Assembly: GCF_000613805.1 (NCBI RefSeq)
Contig: NZ_BAJR01000003.1
Location: 62,001-126,000 of the forward strand
Direction of reading: 5' to 3'
DNA: 64,000 nucleotides
Source of the DNA: Phocaeicola paurosaccharolyticus JCM 15092
GTDB taxonomy: Bacteria > Bacteroidota > Bacteroidia > Bacteroidales > Bacteroidaceae
Shown: in pieces, positions 29,471-37,904 of the stretch
Position numbering within the stretch: position 1 is the stretch's first letter
Layout of the letters: each line of letters starts with the position of its first letter
Program-made: the position numbers and the translations under genes
Notes under the pieces: generated by a model
The model's input: the letters and a program-made list of their open reading frames with translations, nothing else
Databases searched by the model: none
What the model was told of the DNA's origin: nothing

Positions 29471-30025
29471 ATGGATAATAAACAGATTGATGTGATGGTC
29501 GCAGACGCATCGCATGAAATATATGTCGATATAATTCTGGATACAATTAAAGAAGCTGCTAAGGTTCGTGGTACAGGTATTGCAGAACGTACTCATGAAT
29601 ATGTTGCAACAAAGATGAAAGAGGGGAAAGCTATTATTGCTCTTAGTGGTGATGCTTTTGCTGGTTTCACATATATAGAATCATGGGGAAACAAGCAATA
29701 TGTAGCAACTTCCGGACTTATTGTACATCCCGATTTTAGGGGATTAGGCCTTGCTAAAAGAATTAAGCAGGCTTCATTCCAACTAGCTAGACTGCGATGG
29801 CCTAACGCTAAGATTTTCTCACTGACAAGTGGAGCGGCTGTGATGAAAATGAATACTGAACTTGGATACGTTCCTGTTACATTCAATGAACTAACAGATG
29901 ATGACGCTTTTTGGAAAGGATGTGAAGGTTGCATAAACCACGATATCCTGAAAGCTAAGAATCGCAAGTTTTGTATCTGTACAGCTATGCTTTTCGATCC
30001 GTCAATACATTCTGATAAAAAATAA
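29471..30025 (+). CDS. GNAT family N-acyltransferase in the arginine operon, candidate N-acylglutamate synthase
   Basis: The product has 184 residues, cytoplasmic, with a GNAT fold. The acyl-CoA-binding motif A is visible as LIVHPDFRGLGLAKRIKQA (RGLGLA matching R/Q-x-x-G-x-G/A). The C-terminal part is Cys-rich (GCEGCINHDILKAKNRKFCIC). It is placed between argR and argG with 28- and 12-base gaps, so it should act in arginine synthesis. The first step, N-acylation of glutamate, has no other candidate in this operon. Bacteroides are known to use N-succinylated intermediates for part of the pathway, so succinyl-CoA is a possible donor. The activity is inferred from position. Confidence 0.75.
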   Translation: MDNKQIDVMVADASHEIYVDIILDTIKEAAKVRGTGIAERTHEYVATKMKEGKAIIALSGDAFAGFTYIESWGNKQYVATSGLIVHPDFRGLGLAKRIKQASFQLARLRWPNAKIFSLTSGAAVMKMNTELGYVPVTFNELTDDDAFWKGCEGCINHDILKAKNRKFCICTAMLFDPSIHSDKK

Positions 30026-30037
30026 AAAAATATAGAT

Positions 30038-31243
30038 ATGGAAAACAAGAAAAAAGTAGTCGTTGCATATAGCGGCGGTCTTGATACATCATACACTGTA
30101 ATGTATCTTTCTAAAGAGAAAGGATACGAAGTATATGCTGCTTGTGCAAATACAGGTGGCTTTAGCGCTGAACAGCTTAAGAAAAATGAGGAGAATGCCT
30201 ATAAACTAGGTGCAAAAAAATATGTTACTATTGACGTAACTCAGGAGTATTACGATAAGAGTTTGAGATATATGGTATACGGAAATGTGCTTCGTAATGG
30301 TACATATCCTATCTCTGTAAGCTCTGAACGTATCTTCCAGGCATTAGCCATAGCACGTTACGCTAATGAGATTGGTGCTGATGCAATAGCTCATGGCTCA
30401 ACAGGTGCAGGTAATGACCAGATACGTTTTGACATGACTTTCCTTGTATTGGCTCCAGGTATAGAGATTATCACTCTTACTCGTGACAATGCTCTTAGCC
30501 GTAATGAAGAGATTGAATATCTAAAGAATAATGGTTTCGAGGCAGACTTCACTAAATTGAAGTATTCATATAATGTTGGCCTTTGGGGAACATCTATATG
30601 TGGAGGCGAGATCTTGGACTCTAAGCAGGGCCTTCCAGAATCAGCTTATCTTAAACAGGTTACTAAAACAGGTAGCGAAGAACTTAAACTTACTTTTGAA
30701 AATGGCGAACTTAAAGCTGTCAACGGAGAGGAGTTTGATGATCCTATTAAGGCTATCCTGAAAGTTGAAGAGATTGGTGCTGCATATGGTATCGGCCGTG
30801 ATATGCACGTAGGTGATACTATCATAGGTATTAAGGGTAGAGTAGGCTTTGAGGCTGCTGCTCCTATGCTTATTATTGGTGCTCATCGTTTCCTTGAAAA
30901 ATATACTCTCAGCAAATGGCAGCAGTACTGGAAAGATCAGGTTTCAAACTGGTATGGTATGTTCCTACACGAGAGCCAGTATCTTGAACCTGTTATGAGA
31001 GATATCGAAGCTATGCTTGAGGAATCTCAACGTAACGTAAACGGTACTGCAATTCTTGAACTACGTCCTCTCTCTTTTTCAACAGTGGGAGTTGATTCAA
31101 AGGATGATCTTGTTAAGACAAAATTCGGTGAATATGGTGAAATGCAGAAGGGATGGACTGCCGAAGATGCTAAAGGATTTATCAAAGTAACTTCAACACC
31201 TTTGCGTGTTTATTATAATAACCATAAAGACGAAAATATATAA
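30038..31243 (+). CDS. argG: Argininosuccinate synthase
   Basis: The product has 401 residues. The ATP-binding P-loop is VVVAYSGGLDTSYTVMYL at the N-terminus. Other conserved stretches are SVSSERIFQALAIARYANEIGADAIAHGSTGAGNDQIRFD (residues about 87-126) and GRVGFEAAAPMLIIGAHRFLE. It joins citrulline and aspartate to make argininosuccinate with ATP cleavage. It lies 12 bases after the GNAT gene and 2 bases before argC, in one operon. Confidence 0.97.
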   Translation: MENKKKVVVAYSGGLDTSYTVMYLSKEKGYEVYAACANTGGFSAEQLKKNEENAYKLGAKKYVTIDVTQEYYDKSLRYMVYGNVLRNGTYPISVSSERIFQALAIARYANEIGADAIAHGSTGAGNDQIRFDMTFLVLAPGIEIITLTRDNALSRNEEIEYLKNNGFEADFTKLKYSYNVGLWGTSICGGEILDSKQGLPESAYLKQVTKTGSEELKLTFENGELKAVNGEEFDDPIKAILKVEEIGAAYGIGRDMHVGDTIIGIKGRVGFEAAAPMLIIGAHRFLEKYTLSKWQQYWKDQVSNWYGMFLHESQYLEPVMRDIEAMLEESQRNVNGTAILELRPLSFSTVGVDSKDDLVKTKFGEYGEMQKGWTAEDAKGFIKVTSTPLRVYYNNHKDENI

Positions 31244-31245
31244 TC

Positions 31246-32214
31246 ATGATTAAAGCGGGAATAATTGGTGGAGCAGGATATACGGCTGGTGAACTAATTA
31301 GAATTCTTCTGAATCATCCGGAAGTAGAGATAAAGTTTATTAATAGCAGCAGTAATGCAGGAAACAAGATTACTGATGTTCATGAGGGACTTTATGGTGA
31401 GACAGACTTACTATTTACAGATCAGTTGCCACTAGATGAAATTGATGTTCTCTTTTTCTGTACAGCACATGGAGATACAAAGAAATTCATAGAAAGCCAT
31501 AACATTCCTGAAGATCTCAAAATTATTGACCTCTCAATGGATTATCGTCTGGAGAGTGATGACCATGATTTTATTTATGGATTGCCAGAACTTAACAGAC
31601 GCATTATCTGCCAGAGTAAGCACGTTGCCAACCCTGGATGTTTCGCTACTTGTATTCAGTTGGGGTTGTTACCTCTAGCTAAGCATCTTTTGTTGAACGA
31701 CGATGTAACTGTAAATGCTATAACAGGTAGTACAGGTGCGGGAGTTAAACCCGGAGCTACAAGCCATTTCAGCTGGAGAAATAATAATATGAGTATATAT
31801 AAACCTTTCTGCCACCAACATGTGCCAGAGATAAAGCAATCTCTGAAACAGCTTCAGAATAGCTTTGACTCTGATATAGACTTCATACCTTATCGTGGCG
31901 ATTTTCCACGCGGTATATTTGCTACATTGGTAGTGAAATGCAATATGGAACTGGAAGATGTTGTGAAACTATATGAAGATTATTATAGCAAAGACTCTTT
32001 CGTATTTATTATAGATAAGAACATTGACCTTAAACAGGTTGTCAATACAAATAAGGCTCTTATACATCTTGAGAAACATGGCAATAAACTGCTCATCGTT
32101 TCTTGTATAGATAATTTGCTCAAAGGAGCCAGCGGACAAGCTGTTCATAATATGAACTTAATGTTCAATCTTGAAGAAACAGTAGGCCTTAGACTGAAAT
32201 CTTCGGCATTCTGA
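31246..32214 (+). CDS. argC: N-acetyl-gamma-glutamyl-phosphate reductase
   Basis: The product has 322 residues. The Rossmann dinucleotide-binding N-terminus reads IIGGAGYTAGELIRILLNHPEVEI. The catalytic Cys132 lies in VANPGCFAT, and the C-terminal substrate domain ends DNLLKGASGQAVHNMNLM, with the conserved GASGQA. It reduces the N-acylglutamyl phosphate to the semialdehyde with NADPH. In Bacteroidetes the acyl group may be succinyl. The stop codon lies inside one arm of an unusual double-hairpin region leading to argD. Confidence 0.96.
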   Translation: MIKAGIIGGAGYTAGELIRILLNHPEVEIKFINSSSNAGNKITDVHEGLYGETDLLFTDQLPLDEIDVLFFCTAHGDTKKFIESHNIPEDLKIIDLSMDYRLESDDHDFIYGLPELNRRIICQSKHVANPGCFATCIQLGLLPLAKHLLLNDDVTVNAITGSTGAGVKPGATSHFSWRNNNMSIYKPFCHQHVPEIKQSLKQLQNSFDSDIDFIPYRGDFPRGIFATLVVKCNMELEDVVKLYEDYYSKDSFVFIIDKNIDLKQVVNTNKALIHLEKHGNKLLIVSCIDNLLKGASGQAVHNMNLMFNLEETVGLRLKSSAF

Positions 32215-32266
32215 TAAAATCAGATGAAGGTGTGTCGAGATTTTATCAGCTGACACACTTTCATTT
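32211..32266 (+). promoter_or_regulatory. Two interleaved hairpins between argC and argD (possible attenuator or pseudoknot)
   Basis: CTGATAAAATC at 32211-32221 (which includes the argC stop TGA) is perfectly complementary to 32239-32249. The 15 bases at 32222-32236 are complementary to 32252-32266, with G-U pairs. The arms alternate, so the two stems either exclude each other or form an H-type pseudoknot. The second stem ends in a T-rich stretch and resembles a weak terminator. Confidence 0.6.
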
Positions 32267-32288
32267 TATAAATTTAAAAGTAGAAATT

Positions 32289-33410
32289 ATGAAACTATTC
32301 GACGTATATCCACTATTCGATGTAAACATTGTTAAAGGAAAAGGATGCCATGTCTGGGATGATAAAGGCAATGAATATCTGGATCTTTATGGTGGCCATG
32401 CTGTTATCTCCATCGGTCATTCGCACCCACATTATGTTGAGGCTATAAGTAACCAGGTTGCACAACTTGGTTTCTATTCAAATTCAGTTATTAATAAACT
32501 TCAACAACAGGTAGCAAATCGTTTGGGAGAATTGAGCGGATACGACGACTATCAGCTTTTCCTTGTAAACAGTGGAGCTGAAGCAAATGAAAATGCACTA
32601 AAACTTGCATCTTTCTATAACGGAAGAAAACGAGTAATATCTTTTAATAAAGCTTTTCACGGACGTACTTCACTTGCCGTAGAAGTTACCGCAAATCCTA
32701 GTATAATAGCTCCTATCAATAACAATGGTCATGTGACATATCTTCCTTTGAATGATATAGAAGCTGTAAAATCTGAACTTATTGATGGGGATGTGTGTGC
32801 TGTAATTATTGAGGGTATTCAGGGAGTAGGAGGAATACGCGTACCTGAGGTTAAATTCCTGCAAGAGTTGAGCCGTATCTGTGAGGAGACAAACACAGTG
32901 CTTATACTCGATGAGATTCAGTCAGGTTATGGCCGTTCAGGTAAGTTCTTTGCTCATCAGCATGCAGGAATCCGTCCTGACATGATAACAGTAGCAAAAG
33001 GTATTGGTAATGGTTTCCCAATGTCAGGGGTTCTAATAAGCCCTAAATTCAAACCTGTCTATGGACAGCTTGGAACAACATTCGGAGGAAGTCATCTTGC
33101 TTGTACTGCAGCAACTGCTGTCCTTGATGTCATGAAGGATGAGAACCTTATAGAGAATGCCGCTAAAGTTGGTACACATCTTATTGCTGAACTGAAAAAG
33201 ATAAGTCAGATAAAAGAGGTGAGAGGCGAGGGACTTATGATAGGTATGGAATTTGAAGAGCCTGTTAAGGAGTTAAGAAAAAGGTTACTCTTTGAAGAGA
33301 AAGTATTTACCGGAGTTAGTGGAACAAATGTAATACGTCTTCTTCCACCATTGTGTCTCTCTATGGATGAGGCTGACGACTTTCTAGGAAGATTAAAAAA
33401 ATTACTATAA
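32289..33410 (+). CDS. argD: Acetylornithine aminotransferase (N-acylornithine aminotransferase)
   Basis: The product has 373 residues with the start at 32289 (MKLFDVYPLFDVNIVKGKG). An ATG frame opens at 32232, but that would place the start inside the hairpin region and add a non-conserved extension. The PLP enzyme signatures are VNSGAEANENALKLASF, ILDEIQSGYGRSGKFFAHQ and the Schiff-base Lys237 in VAKGIGNGFPMSG. It transaminates the N-acylglutamate semialdehyde to N-acylornithine. It lies in the arg operon, 74 bases after argC. Confidence 0.96.
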   Translation: MKLFDVYPLFDVNIVKGKGCHVWDDKGNEYLDLYGGHAVISIGHSHPHYVEAISNQVAQLGFYSNSVINKLQQQVANRLGELSGYDDYQLFLVNSGAEANENALKLASFYNGRKRVISFNKAFHGRTSLAVEVTANPSIIAPINNNGHVTYLPLNDIEAVKSELIDGDVCAVIIEGIQGVGGIRVPEVKFLQELSRICEETNTVLILDEIQSGYGRSGKFFAHQHAGIRPDMITVAKGIGNGFPMSGVLISPKFKPVYGQLGTTFGGSHLACTAATAVLDVMKDENLIENAAKVGTHLIAELKKISQIKEVRGEGLMIGMEFEEPVKELRKRLLFEEKVFTGVSGTNVIRLLPPLCLSMDEADDFLGRLKKLL

Positions 33411-33478
33411 ATATAAACAATAGTACCTTAGGCTTGTATATTTAATGAGTCATTAAGATATAAATAAATTCTGAAGAT

Positions 33479-34252
33479 ATGAAAGTAACAATAATTGGAG
33501 CTGGAAATATGGGCGGTGCAATTGCCCGAGGATTAGCACAAGGGAATATCGTTGCTACATCTGATATTACTGTATCAGATCCTACAACCGAAAAGTTAGA
33601 AGAACTGAAGGCTGAATATCCTGATATAAATGTTATTGCAGATAACTCAGAGGCTATAGAAGTTTCTGATATCATTATATTGGCTGTAAAACCTTGGTTG
33701 GTTAATCAAGTGCTTAGCATAATCAAACTCGCTCCAGAACAGGTACTGGTATCTGTTGCAGCAGGAGTTACATTCCAGAATATTGAAGAGAGTATAGGTT
33801 CAGGACAAACTATTTTCAGGTTGATACCGAATATTGCAATTAAATATCTTCAGAGTATGACTCTTATTGCAAGTCATAATGCAAGTAAGGAACAAGAAAA
33901 GTTCATTCTTGACATCTTTAATGAGATGGGACTCGCAATGATTGTTCCTGAGAGTCAGATGGCTGCAACAACAGCTCTTACATCTTGTGGAATAGCATAT
34001 GTTCTGAAATATATTCATGCAGCCATGCAGGCAGGCATTGAACTCGGTATATATCCTAAAGATGCACAGAAGATGGTTGCACAATCTGTTAAGGGTGCTG
34101 CAGAACTTCTCCTCAATCAGGATACTCATCCTGCTGTAGAGATTGATAAAGTAACTACCCCTGGTGGAGTAACAATAAAGGGTATTAATGAGTTGGATCA
34201 CTCCGGTTTTACTTCGGCTATAATAAAGGCTATGAAGGCAAGCGTGAAGTAG
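33479..34252 (+). CDS. proC: Pyrroline-5-carboxylate reductase
   Basis: The product has 257 residues. The NAD(P)-binding motif IIGAGNMGGAIARGLAQG is at the N-terminus. The C-terminal helical dimerisation domain has MAATTALTSCGIAYVLKYIHAAMQAGIELG and the family signature HPAVEIDKVTTPGGVTIKGINELDHSG. It reduces pyrroline-5-carboxylate to proline. It ends the arg operon; the 68-base gap after argD shows no terminator. A large hairpin with a T-run follows the stop. Confidence 0.96.
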   Translation: MKVTIIGAGNMGGAIARGLAQGNIVATSDITVSDPTTEKLEELKAEYPDINVIADNSEAIEVSDIIILAVKPWLVNQVLSIIKLAPEQVLVSVAAGVTFQNIEESIGSGQTIFRLIPNIAIKYLQSMTLIASHNASKEQEKFILDIFNEMGLAMIVPESQMAATTALTSCGIAYVLKYIHAAMQAGIELGIYPKDAQKMVAQSVKGAAELLLNQDTHPAVEIDKVTTPGGVTIKGINELDHSGFTSAIIKAMKASVK

Positions 34253-34276
34253 TTTTACTTATTATTCTTTTATATT

Positions 34277-34336
34277 CATCATTGATGTTTATATACACTT
34301 CAGCTGTGAAATATATGAATATCAATGATGTTTTTA
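34277..34336 (+). terminator. Probable terminator after proC
   Basis: CATCATTGAT at 34277-34286 pairs perfectly with ATCAATGATG at 34321-34330, then TTTTTA follows. The loop contains a second hairpin centred on CAGCTG at 34301-34306. Confidence 0.55.
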
Positions 34337-34354
34337 TTTTCCACAGCTGTGAAA
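34301..34354. repeat. Direct repeat CAGCTGTGAAA, 43 bp apart
   Basis: CAGCTGTGAAA occurs at 34301-34311 and 34344-34354; each copy is centred on a near-palindrome (the second is CACAGCTGTG). The second copy precedes a TATCTTTG -7 element at 34361-34368, which makes it a candidate operator for the transcript that reads the gene remnant and the GH115 gene. Confidence 0.4.
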
Positions 34355-34514
34355 CCTTAATATCTTTGTATTAGATTCAGAAACTTTCTATGAATACTAA
34401 AAACTAAAACTTCTTTACCTGATGTAATGTAGACATTAACAGTTGTTTTTGTATCGGCTTTACATAATCATAAATTTAATCTTGTAAAGTATAATTCATT
34501 TTGCCATTATGTAG

Positions 34515-34703
34515 CTGGTCATAACCTTTTGTAAGTATCCTGAGAATGCAGTAAGAATTAAGACACCTACTCTTCCATTTGCTAAATATAAGCTTCAAGT
34601 TAAGGTCACAGGTGATAAACCTGAATGGAGCGACAAGAGAAAAATAATGTATGGAAGTGATGATACATTTGTGACAATAAATGATATTTACTATTTTCGA
34701 TGA
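34515..34703 (+). pseudogene. Remnant of a gene 3' end, probably a carbohydrate-active enzyme
   Basis: After a TAG at 34512-34514 the frame is open through about 62 codons to TGA at 34701-34703, with no plausible start. The segment from 34533 reads like a well-folded protein C-terminus (YPENAVRIKTPTLPFAKY, VKVTGDKPEWSDKRK, DDTFVTINDIYYF). Such a strand-rich ending resembles C-terminal sandwich modules of secreted glycosidases, but I do not recognise the family. Its stop overlaps an ATG at 34700 (ATGA). Upstream to 34253 there is no further coding sequence, only the proC terminator and the repeats. Confidence 0.5.
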
Positions 34704-34717
34704 ATAAAATATTAATA

Positions 34718-37054
34718 ATGAAATATATAAAAGGAATAATTGCTCTTATTTTTGTTGTTAACGCTCAAATAGCTAGCGCTTTCTCAATAATATCAGAAAA
34801 ACAGATAAACATATCTTTTGATAAGAAAGAGCAATCAGTAGTTAAGAAAGCGCTGGATTTGTTTACTCAAGATTGTAAAGTAGTATTGTCATCTGATATA
34901 AATATTAATAAATCCGGCAATATCATCGTTGGTACTATAGGAGTTAATCCTCTTCTGAAAGGCTATTCCAAAGAGATATCTAAGATAAAAGGTAAGAAGC
35001 AGGCATTTATTATTAAATCGCTTCAAGATGGAAAACTATTGGTAGCCGGTAGCGACTCCCATGGTACTGCCTATGGCCTAATGGAACTCTCGGAATTGAT
35101 AGGTGTATCTCCATGGGAATGGTGGGCTGATGTTACTCCCAAAAAGAGAGAATCGTTTACTCTTCCTGATTCATACGAGAGAGTATGTTATCCTTCAGTG
35201 GAATATCGTGGTATATTCATTAATGATGAAGATTGGGGACTTATGCCTTGGAGCTACAAAAATTATGAGAAGTCTCCTGAGAGGGGACATATTGGTTCAC
35301 GTACCAATGAGAAAATCTTTGAGTTGCTATTAAGGTTGAAGGCTAATACATATTGGCCGGCTATGCACGAATGTACAAAACCTTTCTTCCTTACAGATGG
35401 CAATCGTGAGATGGCAGCAAAATATGGCATCTACATAGGAGGTTCGCACTGTGAGCCAATGGCTTGTAGCGCTGCAGTAGAGTGGGGTGTTCGTGGAAAA
35501 GGGGAATACGATTATGTAAATAACAGGAAAGGTGTATACGATTTTTGGGAAAGCCGTGTAAAAGATGTGGCAAAGCAAGAGATATTGTATACCATAGGCA
35601 TGAGAGGAGTTCATGATGGTAAGATGCAGGGTGCCAATAGTGTGGAGGAACAGAAAAATGTGCTGACAACAGTTTTTAAAGACCAGCGTGAGCTATTGAC
35701 TAAATATGTAAATAAAGATATAGAGAGTGTACCACAAGTATTTATCCCATATAAAGAGATATTGGATGTTTATAATGCAGGCCTTCAAGTACCGGATGAT
35801 GTTACTCTGATGTGGTGCGATGATAATTATGGATACATTCGTCATTTTCCTACTTCAGAAGAGAATATGCGTAAAGGAGGTAGTGGTCTCTACTACCATG
35901 TCTCTTATTGGGGACGTCCGCATGACTATTTATGGCTTGGAACATTTAGTCCATACCTTCTTTATCATCAGCTAAAAAAGGCTTATGATAAAGGTATTCA
36001 GAAGATATGGATCTTGAATGTTGGTGACATAAAACCAGCAGAGTATCAGATAGAACTTTTCATGGATATGGCTTGGAATATCGATGAAGTAAGCAAAATA
36101 GGCGTAAAGTCTCATCTGCAAAACTTCCTAAAGAGAGAATTTGGGAATAGTATAGGTGAAAGAATAGCTCCATTAATGGACGAGTATTATCGTCTGGCAT
36201 TTATACGAAAGCCTGAGTTTATGGGGAATACACGTGAAGAGGAGAAAGATCCTCAATTCAAAATTGTTAAAGACCTCAATTGGAGTGAAGATTACATAAC
36301 AAAGCGTTTGAATGATTATAAAACTATATCAGACAATGTGGAAAAGATTGGTAAAGATGTAGACAACGATCTTCAAGATGCATACTTCCAACTGATAAAG
36401 TACCCATTGCAAGCTGCTTCACTGATGAATGAAAAACATCTTTATGCACAACTTGCCCGACATGGTAAATCCGATTGGAGTAAGAGTGATATGGCTTTTG
36501 ATGGCATAGCCTCTTTGACAAATATCTATAATGAGGGCATAAATAATAATGGTAAGTGGAGATATATGATGGATGCTCAGCCACGCAAGTTATCGGTCTT
36601 TAAGAAAGTGCCTCATACATCTTCTGATAAAGGGATGTTTGTGGAACGACCATATAAATACAAGTTCAATGCAGCTGATTATGTAGAAGGTAAAGGGCTA
36701 CCTTGTGAGGGACTGGGTTATGAAGTAGAGGCTGTAGAGATATCTGAAGGCTTATCTCTGGGATATGATTTCGGCTCTATCGATGCAGATTCTGTAGAAA
36801 TAGAACTCTGCTTTGTTCCTACTCATCCTGTTTCCGGTGATAAATTGCGCGTAAAGATTGCACTTGACGGAGAGACATGTGAACAGGAGATATCATATCA
36901 AACATATGGAAGAAGTGAGGAATGGAAAGAGAATGTACTTAATAACCGTGCCATTCGTAAAATAAAGCTGCCATTGAAAAGGGCTGCTTCTCATAGAGTG
37001 AAGATTACGGCATTGGATAATGGTATTGTTTTTGACCAACTTTTCATATATTGA
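34718..37054 (+). CDS. GH115 family glycosidase (alpha-glucuronidase type)
   Basis: The product has 778 residues from the ATG at 34718, which begins a clean signal peptide (MKYIKGIIALIFVVNAQIAS); an in-frame ATG at 34700 is also possible. Typical GH115 stretches are PWEWWADVTPKKRESF, YRGIFINDEDWGLMPWSYK, LLLRLKANTYWPAMHECTKPFF, MWCDDNYGYIRHFPTSEENMRKGGSGLYYHVSYWG (read in parts) and WILNVGDIKPAEYQIELFMDMAWN. The known activity of the family is removal of (4-O-methyl)glucuronic acid from xylan, and some members act on arabinogalactan. It is followed after 57 bases by an SGNH esterase, which suggests joint action on a decorated hemicellulose. Confidence 0.9.
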   Translation: MKYIKGIIALIFVVNAQIASAFSIISEKQINISFDKKEQSVVKKALDLFTQDCKVVLSSDININKSGNIIVGTIGVNPLLKGYSKEISKIKGKKQAFIIKSLQDGKLLVAGSDSHGTAYGLMELSELIGVSPWEWWADVTPKKRESFTLPDSYERVCYPSVEYRGIFINDEDWGLMPWSYKNYEKSPERGHIGSRTNEKIFELLLRLKANTYWPAMHECTKPFFLTDGNREMAAKYGIYIGGSHCEPMACSAAVEWGVRGKGEYDYVNNRKGVYDFWESRVKDVAKQEILYTIGMRGVHDGKMQGANSVEEQKNVLTTVFKDQRELLTKYVNKDIESVPQVFIPYKEILDVYNAGLQVPDDVTLMWCDDNYGYIRHFPTSEENMRKGGSGLYYHVSYWGRPHDYLWLGTFSPYLLYHQLKKAYDKGIQKIWILNVGDIKPAEYQIELFMDMAWNIDEVSKIGVKSHLQNFLKREFGNSIGERIAPLMDEYYRLAFIRKPEFMGNTREEEKDPQFKIVKDLNWSEDYITKRLNDYKTISDNVEKIGKDVDNDLQDAYFQLIKYPLQAASLMNEKHLYAQLARHGKSDWSKSDMAFDGIASLTNIYNEGINNNGKWRYMMDAQPRKLSVFKKVPHTSSDKGMFVERPYKYKFNAADYVEGKGLPCEGLGYEVEAVEISEGLSLGYDFGSIDADSVEIELCFVPTHPVSGDKLRVKIALDGETCEQEISYQTYGRSEEWKENVLNNRAIRKIKLPLKRAASHRVKITALDNGIVFDQLFIY

Positions 37055-37111
37055 TCTCTAAATATTATATCTTTACAGTAACGATATTCTGTTTTTACTA
37101 TTATTAATATT

Positions 37112-37786
37112 ATGAAGAGACTTTATTTATTATTGATTCTGTTATCATGTAATCTGGCCATTATGGCTCAGACAGTATCCTCTGAGATACTCAATTCCTC
37201 ACTTTATGGGAAGACAATAAACGTTATAGGAGACAGTTATGTAAGAAACCATCTACGTCCTGTTGAAGAGAGCTGGCATGCAAAGGTTGCCAAGAAGTAT
37301 CATATGAAATATAATAATTATGGTCGCAATGGAGTATGTATAGCTTTCGATCGTGAACGTTTTGGTAAATCTCTGCTGACTCAATATGCTCAGATGAACG
37401 ATAGTGCGGATTATGTACTGGTTATTGCCGGTCATAATGATGCCGAATTTGTGAAGAATAATTCAGACTCATTGCTTATCGTTAGTGATGCTATGGATAA
37501 GCTCTGTAAATCGTTAATAGCAAAATATCCAAGTGCAAAGATTGCTTTTGTAACTCCATGGAATGTACCTCGTCAAGGTTTCCAACAGGTTATTGGTGTT
37601 ATGGAGGAAATTTGTGCAAAATACTCCATTCCTATATTCAATGCAGCAAAGAAGAGTGGGATATATGTATGGGATGAAGCATTTAGAAAGCTATATTTCC
37701 AATCACCTAATGATACTGCTCATTTGAACGATATGGGACACAATCTGTTTATGAATAAGGGGGAGAAGTTCTTGTTAGGACTTTAA
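37112..37786 (+). CDS. Secreted SGNH/GDSL hydrolase
   Basis: The product has 224 residues with a signal peptide (through about IMAQ, residue 20). The catalytic blocks are visible: GDS at 40-42, GRNG at 71-74 (oxyanion Gly), GHND at 107-110 and DTAH at 201-204. It is probably a carbohydrate acetylesterase, but the exact substrate cannot be read from the sequence. It follows the GH115 gene on the same strand and is closed by a strong terminator, so the two form a small unit. Confidence 0.85.
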   Translation: MKRLYLLLILLSCNLAIMAQTVSSEILNSSLYGKTINVIGDSYVRNHLRPVEESWHAKVAKKYHMKYNNYGRNGVCIAFDRERFGKSLLTQYAQMNDSADYVLVIAGHNDAEFVKNNSDSLLIVSDAMDKLCKSLIAKYPSAKIAFVTPWNVPRQGFQQVIGVMEEICAKYSIPIFNAAKKSGIYVWDEAFRKLYFQSPNDTAHLNDMGHNLFMNKGEKFLLGL

Positions 37787-37809
37787 CTTTATAGAATTAT
37801 ATATGAGAA

Positions 37810-37848
37810 ACCCCGAAAAGTTTATATCACTTTTCGGGGTCTCTTTTT
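37810..37848 (+). terminator. Rho-independent terminator after the SGNH hydrolase
   Basis: ACCCCGAAAAGT at 37810-37821 pairs perfectly with 37829-37840 (7-base loop), then CTCTTTTT follows. Confidence 0.9.
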
Positions 37849-37904
37849 AATAAATATTTGGTAATAAAAATGTAGCTTATAAATAATTTGAAATAGTCTT
37901 ATGG

